DNA of 14,743 nucleotides from NCBI GenBank assembly GCA_015499985.1, contig JAAAUF010000783.1:1-14743 (forward strand), given 5' to 3'. The notes under the pieces are model-generated. The model worked only from the letters and a program-made list of their open reading frames with translations, was not told the DNA's origin and did not search any database. Position numbers and translations under genes: made by a program. Each line of letters starts with the position of its first letter. Positions within the stretch are counted from its first letter, which is position 1. Of this stretch, positions 14,528 to 14,743 are shown one piece after another. Source of the DNA: Haplosporangium gracile (taxonomy: Eukaryota > Mortierellomycota > Mortierellomycetes > Mortierellales > Mortierellaceae).

Positions 14528-14611
14528 ATGAGTATGACAACCCTGCCTGTTGCAGCCCTCGATTGTACGAATGCGTTAGCGACCCCAATCAACTTCATCG
14601 CCAAAGAATAA
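14528..14611 (+). CDS. Short ORF, 27 aa, possible upstream ORF
   Basis: ATG at 14528 to TAA at 14609-14611, with a second in-frame ATG two codons on and balanced residue composition (includes TTLPVAALDCTNALATP). It ends 24 bp before the ATG at 14636, so it would act as a leader ORF if the next frame is a real gene. There is no family match I can claim. Confidence 0.2.
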   Translation: MSMTTLPVAALDCTNALATPINFIAKE

Positions 14612-14635
14612 TCCACAAAATAACAACAAAAAAAA

Positions 14636-14743
14636 ATGTCCCCTCACAAGGGAGACGCTTTCATTACGAAAAGCTCAGGGGAGCCAACAGGCTCAACCCT
14701 GTCCCTTCGCATCCATCTCCTTTTTTTTTTTTTTTTTTTTGGG
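14636..14743 (+). CDS. Possible first exon of a gene cut by the window end
   Basis: ATG at 14636 follows an A-rich leader (ACAACAAAAAAAA), a favourable fungal start context, and the frame stays open for 36 codons to the window edge (begins MSPHKGDAFITKSSGEP). The last 20 or so bases are a T run ending GGG, which reads as poly-Phe and may already be intronic or untranslated. Not recognised. Confidence 0.3.
   Translation, partial: MSPHKGDAFITKSSGEPTGSTLSLRIHLLFFFFFFG
14721..14740 (+). repeat. Poly-T run at the window end
   Basis: A T homopolymer of about 20 bases followed by GGG. Homopolymers of this size are frequent in this DNA (see also 8510-8533) and are prone to length error in assembly. 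Confidence 0.8.

Noticed and set aside
1..14743. CRISPR arrays, tRNA, rRNA, prokaryotic operons or defence cassettes
   Set aside because: No regularly spaced identical repeats, no tRNA cloverleaf or rRNA signatures, and the gene structure is eukaryotic.

Overview
The window is nuclear DNA of a filamentous fungus. Reasons: protein genes are split by GT..AG introns with CTAAC/CTAAT-type branch sequences and pyrimidine-rich 3' ends, third codon positions are C/G-rich, intergenic DNA is full of poly-A/T and C/T tracts, and a Tc1/mariner-type transposase gene is present. The intron density and gene content would suit an early-diverging lineage such as Mortierellomycota, but that is inference and not proved by the sequence. 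No rRNA, tRNA, CRISPR or bacterial-type operon was seen.

Layout: (1) 1-1482, minus strand: the 5' part of a cytosolic HSP70 gene (314 residues visible), split by a 539-bp intron after only six codons; its promoter (about 1483-1890) carries a TATA-like box and two groups of TTC triplets at exact 10-bp spacing that look like step-type heat-shock elements. (2) 2400-4555, plus strand: an unrecognised 291-residue single-pass membrane protein in three exons, with signal peptide, acidic luminal/extracellular domain, one membrane helix and a short tail. (3) 5436-8359, plus strand: an eight-exon adenylate-kinase-family protein (497 residues) with a mitochondrial presequence and an extra C-terminal region; its 824-bp second intron contains a (CAA)13 tract and a long G/C-rich hairpin. 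(4) 9146-9925, minus strand: protein-like sequence broken by stop codons, probably a decayed leucine-rich gene. (5) 10122-11464, minus strand: deoxyhypusine synthase in three exons (376 residues). (6) 11692-12543, plus strand: a GON7-like protein (KEOPS tRNA-modification complex), divergent from deoxyhypusine synthase over 227 bp. (7) 13066-14130, minus strand: a full-length Tc1-type transposase reading frame whose three catalytic acidic positions are all substituted. (8) 14528-14743: a short upstream-type ORF and a possible first exon cut by the window end.

The genes are not a pathway or cluster. The one plausible functional pairing is the divergent deoxyhypusine synthase / GON7-like pair, both linked to translation (eIF5A hypusination and t6A tRNA modification). 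No clearly new defence or mobile system is visible. The best leads are the 10-bp-phased heat-shock array, the catalytically dead but open transposase gene, the intronic hairpin and the unrecognised membrane protein.
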